Below, one piece after another: positions 23,951-34,533 of a DNA stretch of 64,000 nucleotides. The position numbers and the translations under genes are program-made. The stretch comes from Conus ventricosus. Taxonomy: Eukaryota; Mollusca; Gastropoda; Neogastropoda; Conidae. The DNA lies in NCBI GenBank assembly GCA_018398815.1, contig CM031595.1, positions 143,896,540 through 143,960,539 of the forward strand. Reading direction: 5' to 3'. Numbering within the stretch: position 1 is the first letter of the stretch; each line of letters starts with the position of its first letter. The notes under the pieces are model-generated. The model was not told the origin of the DNA. It did not search any database and worked only from the letters and a program-made list of their open reading frames with translations.

Positions 23951-24560
23951 TTCATAACTTCATATTTGACACCTAATCCACCTGTCAAATATGGTAGAAC
24001 ATAGCTAGAGACTCATAATTTGACACTAAAACCTATTAAATGGTAGACCAATAGCCAGACTTAATAATTTGACACTAAAACCATTTAATGTATGGTAGAC
24101 AGATGGCCTGACTTCATGATTTAACACGATCACCCTGTTAACCATGGTGGCAAGAGCCAGACGTCATGGTTTGCACTATCACCTGTTCCGTATGGTAGAC
24201 AGATACCAGACATTCATGTTCGACGCATTCTCCCTGTTAAGTATTCGAAGACCAATAGCAGACTTCATAAATTGACACTATCACATGTTACGTTATGGTA
24301 GACAGATAGCAGACTCATGGTTTGACACAAACGTCCTGTTAAGTATGGTAATATAGTAGAGCCAGACATTCATAATTTGACACCAGATCCTCCTGTAAAA
24401 GTATGGTAGAAAGATAGCCAGATTTCAATGATTTGGACACTATTAATACCTGTTAAGAATGGAAGGATGGCAAGGTATCTAGACTTCATTATTTGACTAT
24501 ATTACAGAGTAAGGTAAGTTAACATATTGCCAGCCTATGTAACAGATGGTAGACACACAC
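23949..24560. repeat. Degenerate 51-bp satellite, about 12 units
   Basis: Units approximate gccagacttcatgatttgac, actatcacctgttaagtatg and gtagacagata. Copies differ by small indels and substitutions. The array spans the right border of the error-rich interval in DRC3 intron 3, so part of the divergence may be sequencing noise. Confidence 0.75.
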
Positions 24561-24766
24561 AGTACCACTAAGATTGGTAGGTTGGTCAGAACAACAGGAA
24601 GAGGTGAACGCCTTTCGGAACCGACAATTAATGCAAAAGATAACCTTACAGATTATACCCCCCCCCCCCCTCTACATCTTTAAGTAAAACCCATTCAGTA
24701 CGGACCAAGACCTAGCAATGAAGGCCAAACGTGACAAACGCAGTGCATGCGACAGCTGGAACCCAC

Positions 24767-24933
24767 GTTCTCCAGGTCTTGCAGATCGTTGTTTCCGATG
24801 GAGAAGATCTGCAGACTGATCAGGTTGTCCATGTTTTCTATGCGGGTGATGTGGTTGTTGAACAGGGACAGATCCTGCAGCTGGGTCAGGGTGTCCAGGC
24901 CCTCGATCCTTTCAATGTTGTTGAAGGACAGGT
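24767..24933 (-). CDS. DRC3: DRC3 exon 3 (leucine-rich repeats)
   Basis: This exon is 167 nt. Its acceptor is tttcag at 24936-24934 and its donor GTGGGT begins at 24766. It encodes [38 protein letters not shown] and [18 protein letters not shown]. These are two further leucine-rich repeats, and LSFNNIExIEGLDTL is shared with human DRC3. It ends in phase 0 and joins exactly to exon 4, which begins LIYLRPFHNLRTL. It is the last exon on the minus strand before the error-rich interval. Confidence 0.93.
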
Positions 24934-24999
24934 CTGAAAAAGAAAAGAACATCACCGGCAACCAGACGGTCAGGCTACCAGCCCATCAGCCAACCAATT

Positions 25000-25868
25000 T
25001 ACCAACCACCCAAACAACCATCTAACCAACCGACCGACCAACCAATAAATAATTCAAACCCAAGACGACGTCAACCAACCAGTCGTAACATGCAAACCGG
25101 ATAATTAATTGATTATTCAGCTAACTGAAAGCTGCCAAACCGAGGATGAGGCGTGGGGAGGGAAGGAGGATGGAGAAGAGGGGTAGAGTTGGAGGTTGGG
25201 GAGAGGGGAGAGCGGCAAGGGAGTAGAAAAGTAGGCATCATTACAGTCACATCAAATCACGAAATCCAAACATTGTCTCCTGTGTCGGCCTATCTGTCGA
25301 TTTGTTTTTCCAGTCAGATAACAACTATTGAACCAAACAACCAGGTGAGTGAACACAATTCACAAGGTGATTCTTCTTGTAAGGTGGATGGAATGAGGAG
25401 GAGAAGAGGAGTAGGAGATGGGGAAGAGAGAGCTGGGGGGGGGGGAGTGAGTGGGCACATTATCTTCCACACCAACACCAGTTCGTTGGTTTCCTCTCTC
25501 TTTTATTTCAAATCATAATTGATCGAACCAACCACACCGACCTCAGGACAATGCGTGCTACACGCTACGGCTCCTCACGTTTCACCTGTTAGGCCTACAC
25601 CCTGGCCCAACAGTGGCTGTTGCTTTCAGCCCCTTACATTTACAAACATCTGAATAACGGAATCGGCGTCACAGCCTTCACCGCACTCTGCTCACTGAAG
25701 AAATCGTCCCAGAGCCAGAACGCTGGGAGTATAGAGGCCTCCAAGCCCCTTTCAACAAGATCTTTGGAGAAACTCCTTTGTGGCCCGAGTCACAATGGAA
25801 CCATTAGAAGCACCTAAAGTGTCTAAGATCTGGCTTCGCTGGGCTGCTCTTGAACAGACATCTACTAC

Positions 25869-25913
<45 letters not shown>

Positions 25914-26880
25914 AGGGCCCGACAACCAAAGGGGCCGACTGTCATGAGGAAACAGACCCTTCAGACTCCGTACCTAGGGCAAAATCCAGCAACGCTCCCA
26001 CCTGTGGATATTTACCTCTCTAAAATCTCAAGTCCACCTCAGCAAAGACAACACCAACCACGGCTCCACGTCTCCCGAAGCTGTCTACTCGGCCTAAGTC
26101 TTCCAGGCCAAGCCATCGAAACCAGCCATGGTCAAGGAGAGGCTGAAGACCTCCTTAGCAAAAGCGACACCAATTACGATATGGCTGAAATCCGATGGCT
26201 GTCTCTTCAAAACCAGTCTGCCCAGACCAGCCATGGGCAAATTGTCTGCTGAGTGACCAAACTACCAGCTAGGTTACCCCTCGCTGCGATCCTATCCCTC
26301 GTTTGAGGGATTGACCGCTGCAAACTCTCTGCTCTCAAACGTTGGGCAGAATCATACCCTTTACATTATGCTGACAGCTATCAGGCAGAAAATAGTTATG
26401 TGCATTTTTGATTCCGTTACTTGTAATGTCTGCCGGAGACTTTTAGTCACAAACTCACTTGTCTGCTTGGTATTGCGAGTGAAATCAATACTCCTTGGCA
26501 CCTTGTTTTGTGTGCGTAGTTGTATTCTGGCCTGATTTCGGAAATGATTCGGTGTCTTTCATTTCCTACATACAATCACATAATCTGACATAGTGCCTTA
26601 GATATCATCTCACAGGACACAGTATAAGGCGGTCAGCTTAAAGGCACTCTGAAGACTTTCTGGATGGGCTCCACGACAGATCAGCTCCACCTCCTCTCCG
26701 ATTGCCCATGTGAGTGTTACAACATTTCCAAGATCGTTATTTACTGTCATGGAGTATTGATGGTGATAATGATGATGATGATGATGATGATGATGGTGAG
26801 GAGGAGGGAGGAGGAGGAGGAGGAGAGGAGAGGAGAGAAGGAGGACATATGATGATAAATGATGATAGTGATGATGATGG
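25000..26880. other. DRC3 intron 2: no gene recognised
   Basis: It includes an imperfect ccaaccaa tract (25000-25080), AG-rich patches, a run of about 47 C at 25868-25912 and a (GAT)n/(GAG)n run at 26760-26850. Plus-strand ORFs at 25620-25817 and 25944-26252 have no splice context or recognisable domain and I do not call them genes. Confidence 0.6.
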
Positions 26881-26904
26881 CTGATTACACAGATTGATAC
26901 CTAC

Positions 26905-27021
26905 CCAACCACAGAAGGTTTACCAGCTTATCGATGCCTTCGATTCTTTCGATGATGTTGTTATCGAGCTGCAGTCTGGTCAAACTGGTAAACTCCCACA
27001 GGCCATCGATCCGTAGAATAT
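26905..27021 (-). CDS. DRC3: DRC3 exon 2 (leucine-rich repeats)
   Basis: This exon is 117 nt, with a ctag acceptor at 27023-27022 and a GTAGGT donor at 26904. Joined to exon 1 it reads through as NILRIDGLWEFTSLTRLQLD and then NNIIERIEGIDKLVNLLWL. These are SDS22-like leucine-rich repeats almost identical to those of vertebrate DRC3. It enters in phase 1 and leaves in phase 1, matching its neighbours. Confidence 0.93.
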
Positions 27022-27071
27022 CTAGACAATTTTAATGATAAAATAAGAAGATAGATAGATCTGTATCTTAT

Positions 27072-27108
27072 GCATCTCTCTCTCTATCTCTCTCTCTCTC
27101 TCTCTCTG

Positions 27109-27185
<77 letters not shown>

Positions 27186-27480
27186 ATACGTGCGTGTATA
27201 TATGTGTGTGTATGCGCGTGCGTGCGTGCGTGCGTGCGTCGGCGTGTGTGTGTGTGTGTGTGTGGTGTGTGTGTGTGTGTGTGGTGTGTGTGTGTGTGTG
27301 TGTGTGTGTGTTGTGTGTGTGTGTGTGCGTGCGTGCGAGCATGCGTGCGTTTGTGTAGTATGTGTGTGTGTGTGCGTGCGCGCGTGCGTACGTGCTTCCA
27401 TGTGTGCGTGTGTGTGTGTTTGTGTGCGTGCGTGCGTGCATGCAAGCGCACGCGAGCGCACGTATATGTGTATGTGTGAG
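27072..27480. repeat. (CT)n-(GT)n microsatellite
   Basis: CT repeats (27072-27108) pass directly into TG repeats with GTGC variants up to 27440. Adjacent to DRC3 exon 2 on the intron 1 side, 50 bases from its acceptor. Confidence 0.93.
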
Positions 27481-27548
27481 TGTATCACCAGTACACCATT
27501 GAGCTATGATTTCGATGGATGGAGTGGGATTTCACATGCACGCAGAAC

Positions 27549-27599
27549 TCCCCCCCCCTCCCCCCCCTCCTCCCCCCCCCCCCCCCCCCCCCCCCCCTC
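27549..27599. repeat. Poly-C tract
   Basis: About 48 bases of C with four or five T. It lies between the TG tract and the 35-bp array. Confidence 0.9.
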
Positions 27600-27639
27600 C
27601 CAATTACCGTGCACCGATGGTTCTTTTCTTTTCAATCAA

Positions 27640-28202
27640 GAAGTTACAAACACTGTGCATAGCGACATAATTAGGAAGTTACAAACACTGTGCATAGCGA
27701 CATAATTAGGAAGTTACAAACACTGTGCATAGCGACATAATTAGGAAGTTACAAACACTGTGCATAGCGACATAATTAGGAAGTTACAAACACTGTGCAT
27801 AGCGACATAATTAGGAAGTTACAAACACTGTGCATAGCGACATAATTAGGAAGTTACAAACACTGTGCATAGCGACATAATTAGGAAGTTACAAACACTG
27901 TGCATAGCGACATAATTAGGAAGTTACAAACACTGTGCATAGCGACATAATTAGGAAGTTACAAACACTGTGCATAGCGACATAATTAGGAAGTTACAAA
28001 CACTGTGCATAGCGACATAATTAGGAAGTTACAAACACTGTGCATAGCGACATAATTAGGAAGTTACAAACACTGTGCATAGCGACATAATTAGGAAGTT
28101 ACAAACACTGTGCATAGCGACATAATTAGGAAGTTACAAACACTGTGCATAGCGACATAATTAGGAAGTTACAAACACTGTGCATAGCGACATAATTAGG
28201 AA
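27640..28202. repeat. 35-bp tandem repeat, about 16 near-identical copies
   Basis: The unit has halves aggaagttacaaacactgtg and catagcgacataatt. Copies are identical except at the left edge (aagaag). The array is in DRC3 intron 1, just right of the poly-C tract. There are no spacers between units, so it is not a CRISPR array. The lack of divergence points to recent expansion by slippage or unequal exchange. Confidence 0.95.
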
Positions 28203-28895
28203 CATAGATCATTGTGACATGTAAACCTGTACATTATGTAGCGCTCTTGACAGAAGCAGTTACTGCGGATGCACACAAACTATTTTGCCAAATGTAATCA
28301 ATATTCAACGCTCATCTTGTGCCGATTTCGACAAAGATAAGTCATCGCTCGTTCTTCATTTTCGTTGTCCTGAGTGTTGTTTCTCTTGCCTGAAGAAGAC
28401 CTAAGAGGTAGAAACGCGTCGTGTTTTGTCTTGTGATTCGTTTGTCCACGTTGTTCAGTGGCGTCGTACTAATTACTTTGAAAAAAAAAAAGGGTAATGA
28501 AATCACAAAAAGCACCCAGAGTGCAAGAAATGTTTCAAACGCTTCTTTTATATATTCTCGCAATCATTCTTCGCTGTGACACTCTTTCTCTCTCTTTCTC
28601 CCAGAACCTCTCTATTTCAAATGATCAACTTTAGTATTACACTTTCGTCATCTTACAAACTATATACACGAAAAGTGTATCCCATATCTGCAGGGGTTTG
28701 GTAAGGAATCAGTTGCCCCTGAAACGCAGCCGTTGACAAACTTCCATTAGCCGCTTGTTTGTATTTTACAGCCAGCATCATTGTTCTGTCAAATCTGGAA
28801 CAAGTTTCTCAGCTATTCTGGCATAGATATGAAATTTAACAAGAAGTGTGCGCAAGTCCATGACATGGTCTATTGAGCCTTGTTGTATCAAACTA

Positions 28896-29332
28896 ATGCG
28901 ACGTTCACACTAGGCTGTAACCACGGTCTAACCAAATGGTTAGATCGCTCTGTAACTGACTGGAACCACGCAATTTTGGTTGCAGTGGGTTCCCATCGGT
29001 TAGACGATTTTTCGGGAAGACCCGATTTGTGGTTCGATAGGTGGTTACATGGCCCCCAAAAATATGACTCGGAAGATAAAATATTTTCAAGGTTACATCG
29101 CCCGATGTGACCAAATACGGTTACAAAGGCATTCACACTAGTCCCCGTCGGTTCCAATGAGTTAGAGCAGGAAATAGAGGCGGAGCCAAAACTCCGACGT
29201 CACAACAAATGGTTAGACGCTTTCCATTCACACACGCTGTGTCAAAAATATACAGTTTGTCTCATCGCAGTTAGATCCCTCAATGTAACCACTTGGTTAG
29301 ACCGTGGTTACAGCCTAGTGTGAACGTCGCAT
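28896..29332. mobile_element. MITE with about 47-bp terminal inverted repeats
   Basis: The left end begins ATGCGACGTTCACACTAGGC and the right end is its reverse complement, identical for 40 bases and then one mismatch in about 47. The element is flanked by TA on both sides (28894-28895 and 29333-29334), which could be the target duplication. It is 437 bp long and has no coding capacity, so it is a non-autonomous DNA transposon in DRC3 intron 1. The family cannot be set without a full-length relative. Confidence 0.85.
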
Positions 29333-29929
29333 TAAAAATCATAAATGTTTCACAAAAAGCAGATGTATGCTCGCTTTTCTCATGAGTAAAATAGGTAAGA
29401 TCAGGCCAAAATCTGTGTGAATCGTACAACTCAAAAACATAACCTACATGTACGTAGAAGACATTCTCCCTGGAGGTCGCCACAGAACAAACAAAAAGGA
29501 TTGCCTGTCAACTTTCAGGGAAGTGTTTTTCTTTTTTTTTGTCTTAAAGAATTGACAATCCAAGTTTTTTTGTTTTTTTTTGTTTTGTTGTTGTTGTTGT
29601 TTTTCTAGGGTCATTCCACGTATTTCCATCGGATGTAGTGAGCAACGCGCTTTCGCCGCTGGGACAACCAGGCCCCGACTGCATCCAAATGTAAGAAACA
29701 GTCACGTAAGTTTACTGAGACATGTGTAGTTTATCTCAATCCGACTGGGATGCTTGAAGCACAGCGCAGTTACTTCGTATGGTTGAATTGATTAATGAAT
29801 TAACCAATTAATCAAAAGACGCACGCATGTACCCTTTCCCGTTCGTCTTCCCATCCTCATCCCTCCTCACCCATCACTTCCCTCCCAAACACACACGTCC
29901 TAGTCCTCTTACTTCCCCTTTCCCCGAAA

Positions 29930-30540
29930 GGAAAAGGAGGCAGAAGAAAACAATGGAGTTCAAAGCAGAACAACAAGATGTAGAAGCTGTGGAGAAGAAG
30001 GAGGGGGGAGAGGAGCGAAGAAACAAGAACAAGAACAGCGTGAAGAAAGGGGGAAAGGGATGAGGGAGGTGGTGTAGAATGTGGAGACGGACTAGGGAAA
30101 AGAATAAGAGAGAAACAGAAATACAAGAAAGAGGGGGTGAAAAAGACTGAGGAGAATAAAAAGAGGAAGAACAAGAAATTAGAACCGCGGAAGAAATCGG
30201 AGAAGGAAGAGTAAGAAGACGAGTAGAAGGGGCACAATAAGAAAGAAAGAAGAAAAGAAAAGAAAAGAAAAGACACGGGGGAAATGAACAAGAAGAAAAA
30301 GAAAGGGAAGAAGAAGGACAACAGAGATAAGACGAAGAGGAGGAGGAATAGAAGAGCAGCAGCAGAAAGGAAGAGAGACTGGACAATGATTGGAAGGGGG
30401 TGTGTGGAGAGGGGGATAGAGAAAAAGAAGAGTCAGCAAAGGGATAGAAGAAGGAGGAAGAAGAAAAGGAGGGGTAAAGACAGCAGTGAAGAGAAGCACA
30501 GAGAAGTAGAACACACAGCAAAGACGGCAGAAGGCAACCA
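29930..30540. repeat. Purine-rich tract (A/G on the plus strand)
   Basis: About 600 bases of aag/gaa/agg mixtures next to DRC3 exon 1. The minus strand gives a Ser/Phe/Leu/Pro-rich open frame that continues exon 1; this is composition, because exon 1 has a proper donor at 30550 and exon 2 joins it in phase. Confidence 0.8.
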
Positions 30541-30550
30541 CGCCGCGCAC

Positions 30551-30710
30551 TTTTGAAATCGAGGTGCAGACTTTCGACATGATGGAACTCGATGCCTTCC
30601 TCCTTGGCTACCCTGCCCGCTTCGTCCACGGGCCCCTGGGCCACCACAGCCTGCATCAGCATCTCCTCGCTGATCACAGAGGGCTCCACCGTGTCGTACA
30701 GGCAACTCAT
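30551..30710 (-). CDS. DRC3: DRC3 exon 1 (start codon exon)
   Basis: The first coding exon reads MSCLYDTVEPSVISEEML and ends in LHLDFK. This closely follows the known DRC3 N-terminus (MSxLYxTVEPxVI). I chose the ATG at 30710 because it matches the conserved start; an in-frame ATG six codons upstream (30728) gives MPLTIT and has no family support. The exon is 160 nt and ends one base into a codon, before a GT donor at 30550-30549. A possible acceptor (gttgtag) lies just upstream of the start, so an untranslated 5' exon farther right is likely. The ORF that continues past this exon into Ser/Phe/Leu-rich sequence is intronic. Confidence 0.92.
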
Positions 30711-30995
30711 CGTGATGGTCAGTGGCACTACAACCAGGTAGGTAGGATGCTAAGCCCCACCCTGTCCAGTCAATGGTTTATCTGAAACTGAATCGACACA
30801 AAATGTTAAAACATGAACAGGAAACGGTGCACCATAGGTACGCACCCCTGGCTGCTCTATGCTCTTACAAATTTCCAGCACCGGTGAAAAAAAGATTGTT
30901 TCCCATCTTACGGAACAATGTGCTTGCTTGTGAACTGGTTTCCTTTCGTTTTTGTTCAGTCTTTTTTTTTTCACCTGGAGATCTCGAAATATAAT

Positions 30996-31082
30996 CATTT
31001 ATTTTTCTAACTCATCTTCTATGATGATTTTTTTACTAACTCATCTTCTATGATCATTTATTTTTCTAACTCATCTTCCATG
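30996..31082. repeat. Three tandem copies of a 32-bp AT-rich unit
   Basis: The unit catttatttttctaactcat, cttctatgatg is repeated three times with two or three changes. It lies in the DRC3-TOM1 intergenic region 300 bp upstream of the DRC3 start codon. Confidence 0.8.
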
Positions 31083-32065
31083 TCAACTCACTGTTCGTTC
31101 CGGCTCCAACTTCACAGCAACACCCCAGTGTGTTCTGTCACAGCACCGGCAACCGGATATCCACATGGAGCAGTCGATATCAAGCTACCGCCATGTGGCA
31201 TCCCACCGGAAGAGATACTGCACTGCTGCCGATTTTCTTCAGTGGTGTTCATTCCAAGCAGGGCTTCCCATTCCACTTCTCACTTTCTGAAGCAGATTCA
31301 TAGAGTCAGTCAGTATCATGGCTTGTTCAGTTTGAAACTGGCTTGTGGATGAAAGCCAGTGGAGTGCTTGTGTCACTGCTTCTACCTCCATTGTTAGACT
31401 TGAACGCAGGATATCACCTTCTCATTCCCCAAATGACGACAATAATCACTAGGTCGAAGAGCTTGTATGACTCGGTGAGAGTCTCTGTCCAGAGAGCATC
31501 AGCACGTCCATCCAAGGATAGTCTCAGTTAACCTGTCGACACCTATGACCTCAACACGAACTCAGCAAGAGCATAGATGTGGGCAGGAAACTGAAGCTGA
31601 GGTCACCACGACAGCAGGGCATGAATGGACACAGAAGTTGAGACTTTATTTTTAATGCAAATCGATGAGGACATGACGATGGCACTGCGGAGTTCCATTT
31701 TGGTCAGAGTCTATGATGATCATAACAACGTGTCTAGGTGTCGACCAGGCATGAGAGATACAAACTCTTGCTATCTTAGTCGAGGAAATTTGAGCAACCC
31801 TCTCTGACAACCATCCATTTTATGGATGAAACTCGAACGTGTAGTTCCTGTCTTGTCACTCGAGCCTATAATAAAGTCAGCTAGGGGTCGGAGCTAGCCC
31901 AGGCCGACACATCCACAAAGAAATGGCTCTGACAGGAATCAAAACCACTAACTCCATGCCCGCAGTCCGTGACTCTAACAACTGTGCATAGGCGCCACAT
32001 CACTGATCAATGTCCATCCTACCCGTTGCCTCTGGCACCCCGATTAAACACACTCTCGAACGTAT

Positions 32066-32068
<3 letters not shown>

Positions 32069-32141
<73 letters not shown>

Positions 32142-32273
32142 ATTATGCAGTCCCACGCGCTTCTGTTCCTTCTATTTCCATGCCCGATCCCTCCATACTT
32201 CTTTCCACGCTACACCACCCCCTCCTTCACCTCACCCTTTCCCCATATTCTCTCCCCCCCCTCTCCTCTCTCG

Positions 32274-32345
<72 letters not shown>
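32069..32345. repeat. (GA)n and (CT)n tracts as an inverted pair
   Basis: About 71 bases of GA and about 78 bases of interrupted CT are separated by about 130 bases of C/T-rich sequence. Confidence 0.9.
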
Positions 32346-32354
<9 letters not shown>

Positions 32355-33849
32355 TTCATGTATTGTGGCCAAAGGCCGACGTACATTAACATTCTCTCTC
32401 TCTTGTGGGAGTACAAAGTGTCAATCATCAAATTAATCAATCGAGCATAGCATTGTGAAATACTCACAAATTATACACATAATTTAAATTTAAAAAACCC
32501 ATACTTCGCACTCCTAGGTCATTTCATAACTAGAGGATGAAGCAATCTGTGTACTGCAACGGGAAGACTTTGACCAGCTGGAGTGGATTCCACCCTGATC
32601 CGCAGTGAAGGTTCATTAAAGGGGACAACAGAACCAGGATCTAGGATGGATCTTTCCACGGCCGACCCGACTGAGGGCCTTCACATCACCCAGAACCTTC
32701 AGCACAGGCGATCTGACATTCAGGTGGGGTGGAGGAAGTGGAGATGGGTGGTAGGAAGGCGGGGGTTACAGCGTTTCCGAGCACTCTTTGCCACTAATAC
32801 CACCACTCCGCCTGCTCACAGCCTAGCGCGCGCAGAGAGAGAGAGAGAGAGAGAGAGAAACTGAGCGAGCGCCCAACGGAAAAAATACACAAACGAATAG
32901 CGCATCCGGGAGAGTGCAGACCCCTGTCTTGGTCGAACCGTCCTCAACACGTAAGCTTACTTTGTTTAAACCATAACTCATTCATCTCTTCGTATCTGGC
33001 CTTTGATCCATTGGGATCTGCGTCAAACTTATGATGGGATTGTATTTAGACCACATTCCACCTCTCCAGCAGATCGTTGTTTGCGTAATCTTACCGATAG
33101 TCTGACAGAGAATTCAGAAATAAACAAACACTGGCATATTAACGTGTAGTCCCATAAGAGAAGATAATTTATGGCAGAAATCTTTCTGAATTATTCGTTT
33201 CTGAAATATTCGTTATAATGCTTCTTTTGCAAACAGATTACCTTCTCCTACATGACTAAATCAGGAATCAGGGATCATAGAAACAGCATTTAGCTAGCTG
33301 CTAGACTTTTAAAAGACACATTTCTACTACATGACTGGCGATAAAAGGTTTTCAGTAATGACCTCAGGCTTTTGTGATGCTTATTCGTCATTCTCATACC
33401 CTAGGTCAATAAAGTATTCCCATTAGTCAACAAGGTTTCTGAAGGTGTTAATATTTCATGTTCTCATGATGAAAGACAGCCTACCCACATCCACGCTCTC
33501 GTTGTCTGTTCCATCTCCACTGTGCTTTTTTGATCTCTTATAAAGGTGAGAAGTGAACTATTTGCAAGACATTCTCAAAAAATGCTCATTAACAATATAA
33601 AACAGATTTTTGACCGCAGATCTTCAAGTAAAAATGAATAATAAATGTCTGAGGATTTTCAGAAGATTAAAAAAAAAAAAAAGGAAAACAACAAATATCG
33701 ACAACGTTTCGGTAGACCGTCTTCAGACATCAAAAGAAAAACAAATAAATACGTATAGGAAATGACGTGTGAAAACAACGGATGATGACGTGTTTAAAGG
33801 TGTGTGTAGTAGTACTTTAGTTTTCCGTCTGTTCACATCTGTGATATTA

Positions 33850-33925
<76 letters not shown>

Positions 33926-34256
33926 TGTGCGTGCGCGCACGCGCGCACTAACTAGATTTGTGTATCTTATTAAGCAGGTGCAATCTCACAAAGGGATGCA
34001 ATTAATATTATCCGTCCCTTGTACTGCTCATGAAAATTTTCAGAATGAACAAAACATAAATAATGTAATCTATCGCCCATGGCACATGAATGTCAGGAGA
34101 AAGTTTGCTGAATTTCAAGTGTTCAATAGTCATCATAAATATAGTATAGCGCACGCTCATCGATTGTTCGCTTTTCCTCACCTTCAAATGCGTGTTGATT
34201 CCAATCTAATTGCAGTTTTCACTTTACCAAAGTAACTAGGTCCATGGATGTTAGGT

Positions 34257-34533
34257 CATCACATGACGTGGTTTTATTTTGGGTTCCGAATTCACATAAG
34301 CTTACATTTTTTTTAGCAAGTTCAAATTTGGCGCACGTTGCCAAGAAACATGACAACTTCCGCCGTATTAGTAATTTTTTTTCAAATAACATCTGACAGA
34401 ACAATGGAAGCTTCAGTAATTATCGACTGTATAATTATGCTTATTTGAGCTTGTAAATACTGAAAACGTAGAAGTTTTCGTATTGACCGGACATGACGTG
34501 TTGACCTAGTCTGACAACAATAGCCTCGTGAAA
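34257..34533. promoter_or_regulatory. Candidate bidirectional promoter between TOM1 and DRC3
   Basis: About 170-210 bp upstream of the TOM1 start codon there is a cluster of sites. TTTGGCGC at 34327-34334 fits the E2F consensus. GTTGCCAAGAAAC at 34337-34349 fits the RFX X-box pattern GYTRYY-N-RRNRAC. ACTTCCGC at about 34356-34363 fits ETS. TGACGTGG at 34264-34271 resembles an ATF6/XBP1 site. RFX and E2F factors drive ciliary genes such as DRC3, and ETS/E2F sites are common in bidirectional promoters. DRC3 coding starts 3.6 kb away, so this use requires an unseen 5' untranslated exon. The motifs are seen; the function is inferred. Confidence 0.45.

Larger units (their letters stand above)
9673..30710 (-). 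other. DRC3: DRC3 (LRRC48) gene span, about 10 coding exons, 3' two thirds in low-quality sequence
   Basis: This is the span from start codon to stop codon of a dynein regulatory complex subunit 3 orthologue. The protein is part of the nexin-dynein regulatory complex of motile cilia and flagella, with N-terminal leucine-rich repeats followed by a long coiled coil. Exons lie in descending order at 30551-30710, 26905-27021, 24767-24933, about 19516-19640, 18306-18470, 16638-16747, about 14985-15213, tentatively 12450-12660, 11978-12086, and 9673-9920. Together they follow the human protein from its first residues to its last. Exons 1-3 are clean. Later exons carry frameshifts that look like sequencing errors. 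The gene is divergent from TOM1 at 34534. Confidence 0.9.
30711..34256. other. DRC3-TOM1 intergenic region: no other gene recognised
   Basis: It contains the 32-bp triplicate (30996-31082), a (GA)n run at 32069-32139 facing a (CT)n run at 32268-32345, a short GA run at 32836-32860, a (GA)n-(GT)n tract at 33855-33948 and one hammerhead-like motif on the minus strand (33707-33726). A 5' untranslated exon of DRC3 is expected somewhere here or near 34.3 kb but cannot be placed from sequence alone. Confidence 0.6.

Noticed and set aside
22829..23988. Long Cys/Val- and His/Thr-rich ORFs
   Set aside because: They are translations of (GT)n/(CA)n microsatellites, equally open in several frames on both strands.
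25944..26252. 102-codon plus ORF
   Set aside because: No domain, no splice context, and the region has poly-C and repeat-like features. Chance ORF is more likely.
27640..28202. CRISPR-like regular repeat
   Set aside because: The 35-bp units abut directly with no spacers, and the context is an animal intron.
29608..29695. Exon-like segment after ttttctag with a gtaag nearby, plus strand
   Set aside because: The peptide (FHVFPSDVVSNALSPLGQPG) is not recognised, a stop coincides with the possible donor, and it lies inside DRC3 intron 1 next to a (TTG)n run.
29874..30728. 284-codon minus ORF, Ser/Phe/Leu-rich after residue 60
   Set aside because: Residues 7-59 are DRC3 exon 1. The rest is the antisense of a purine-rich intron tract. 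A donor at 30550 joins exon 1 in phase to exon 2.
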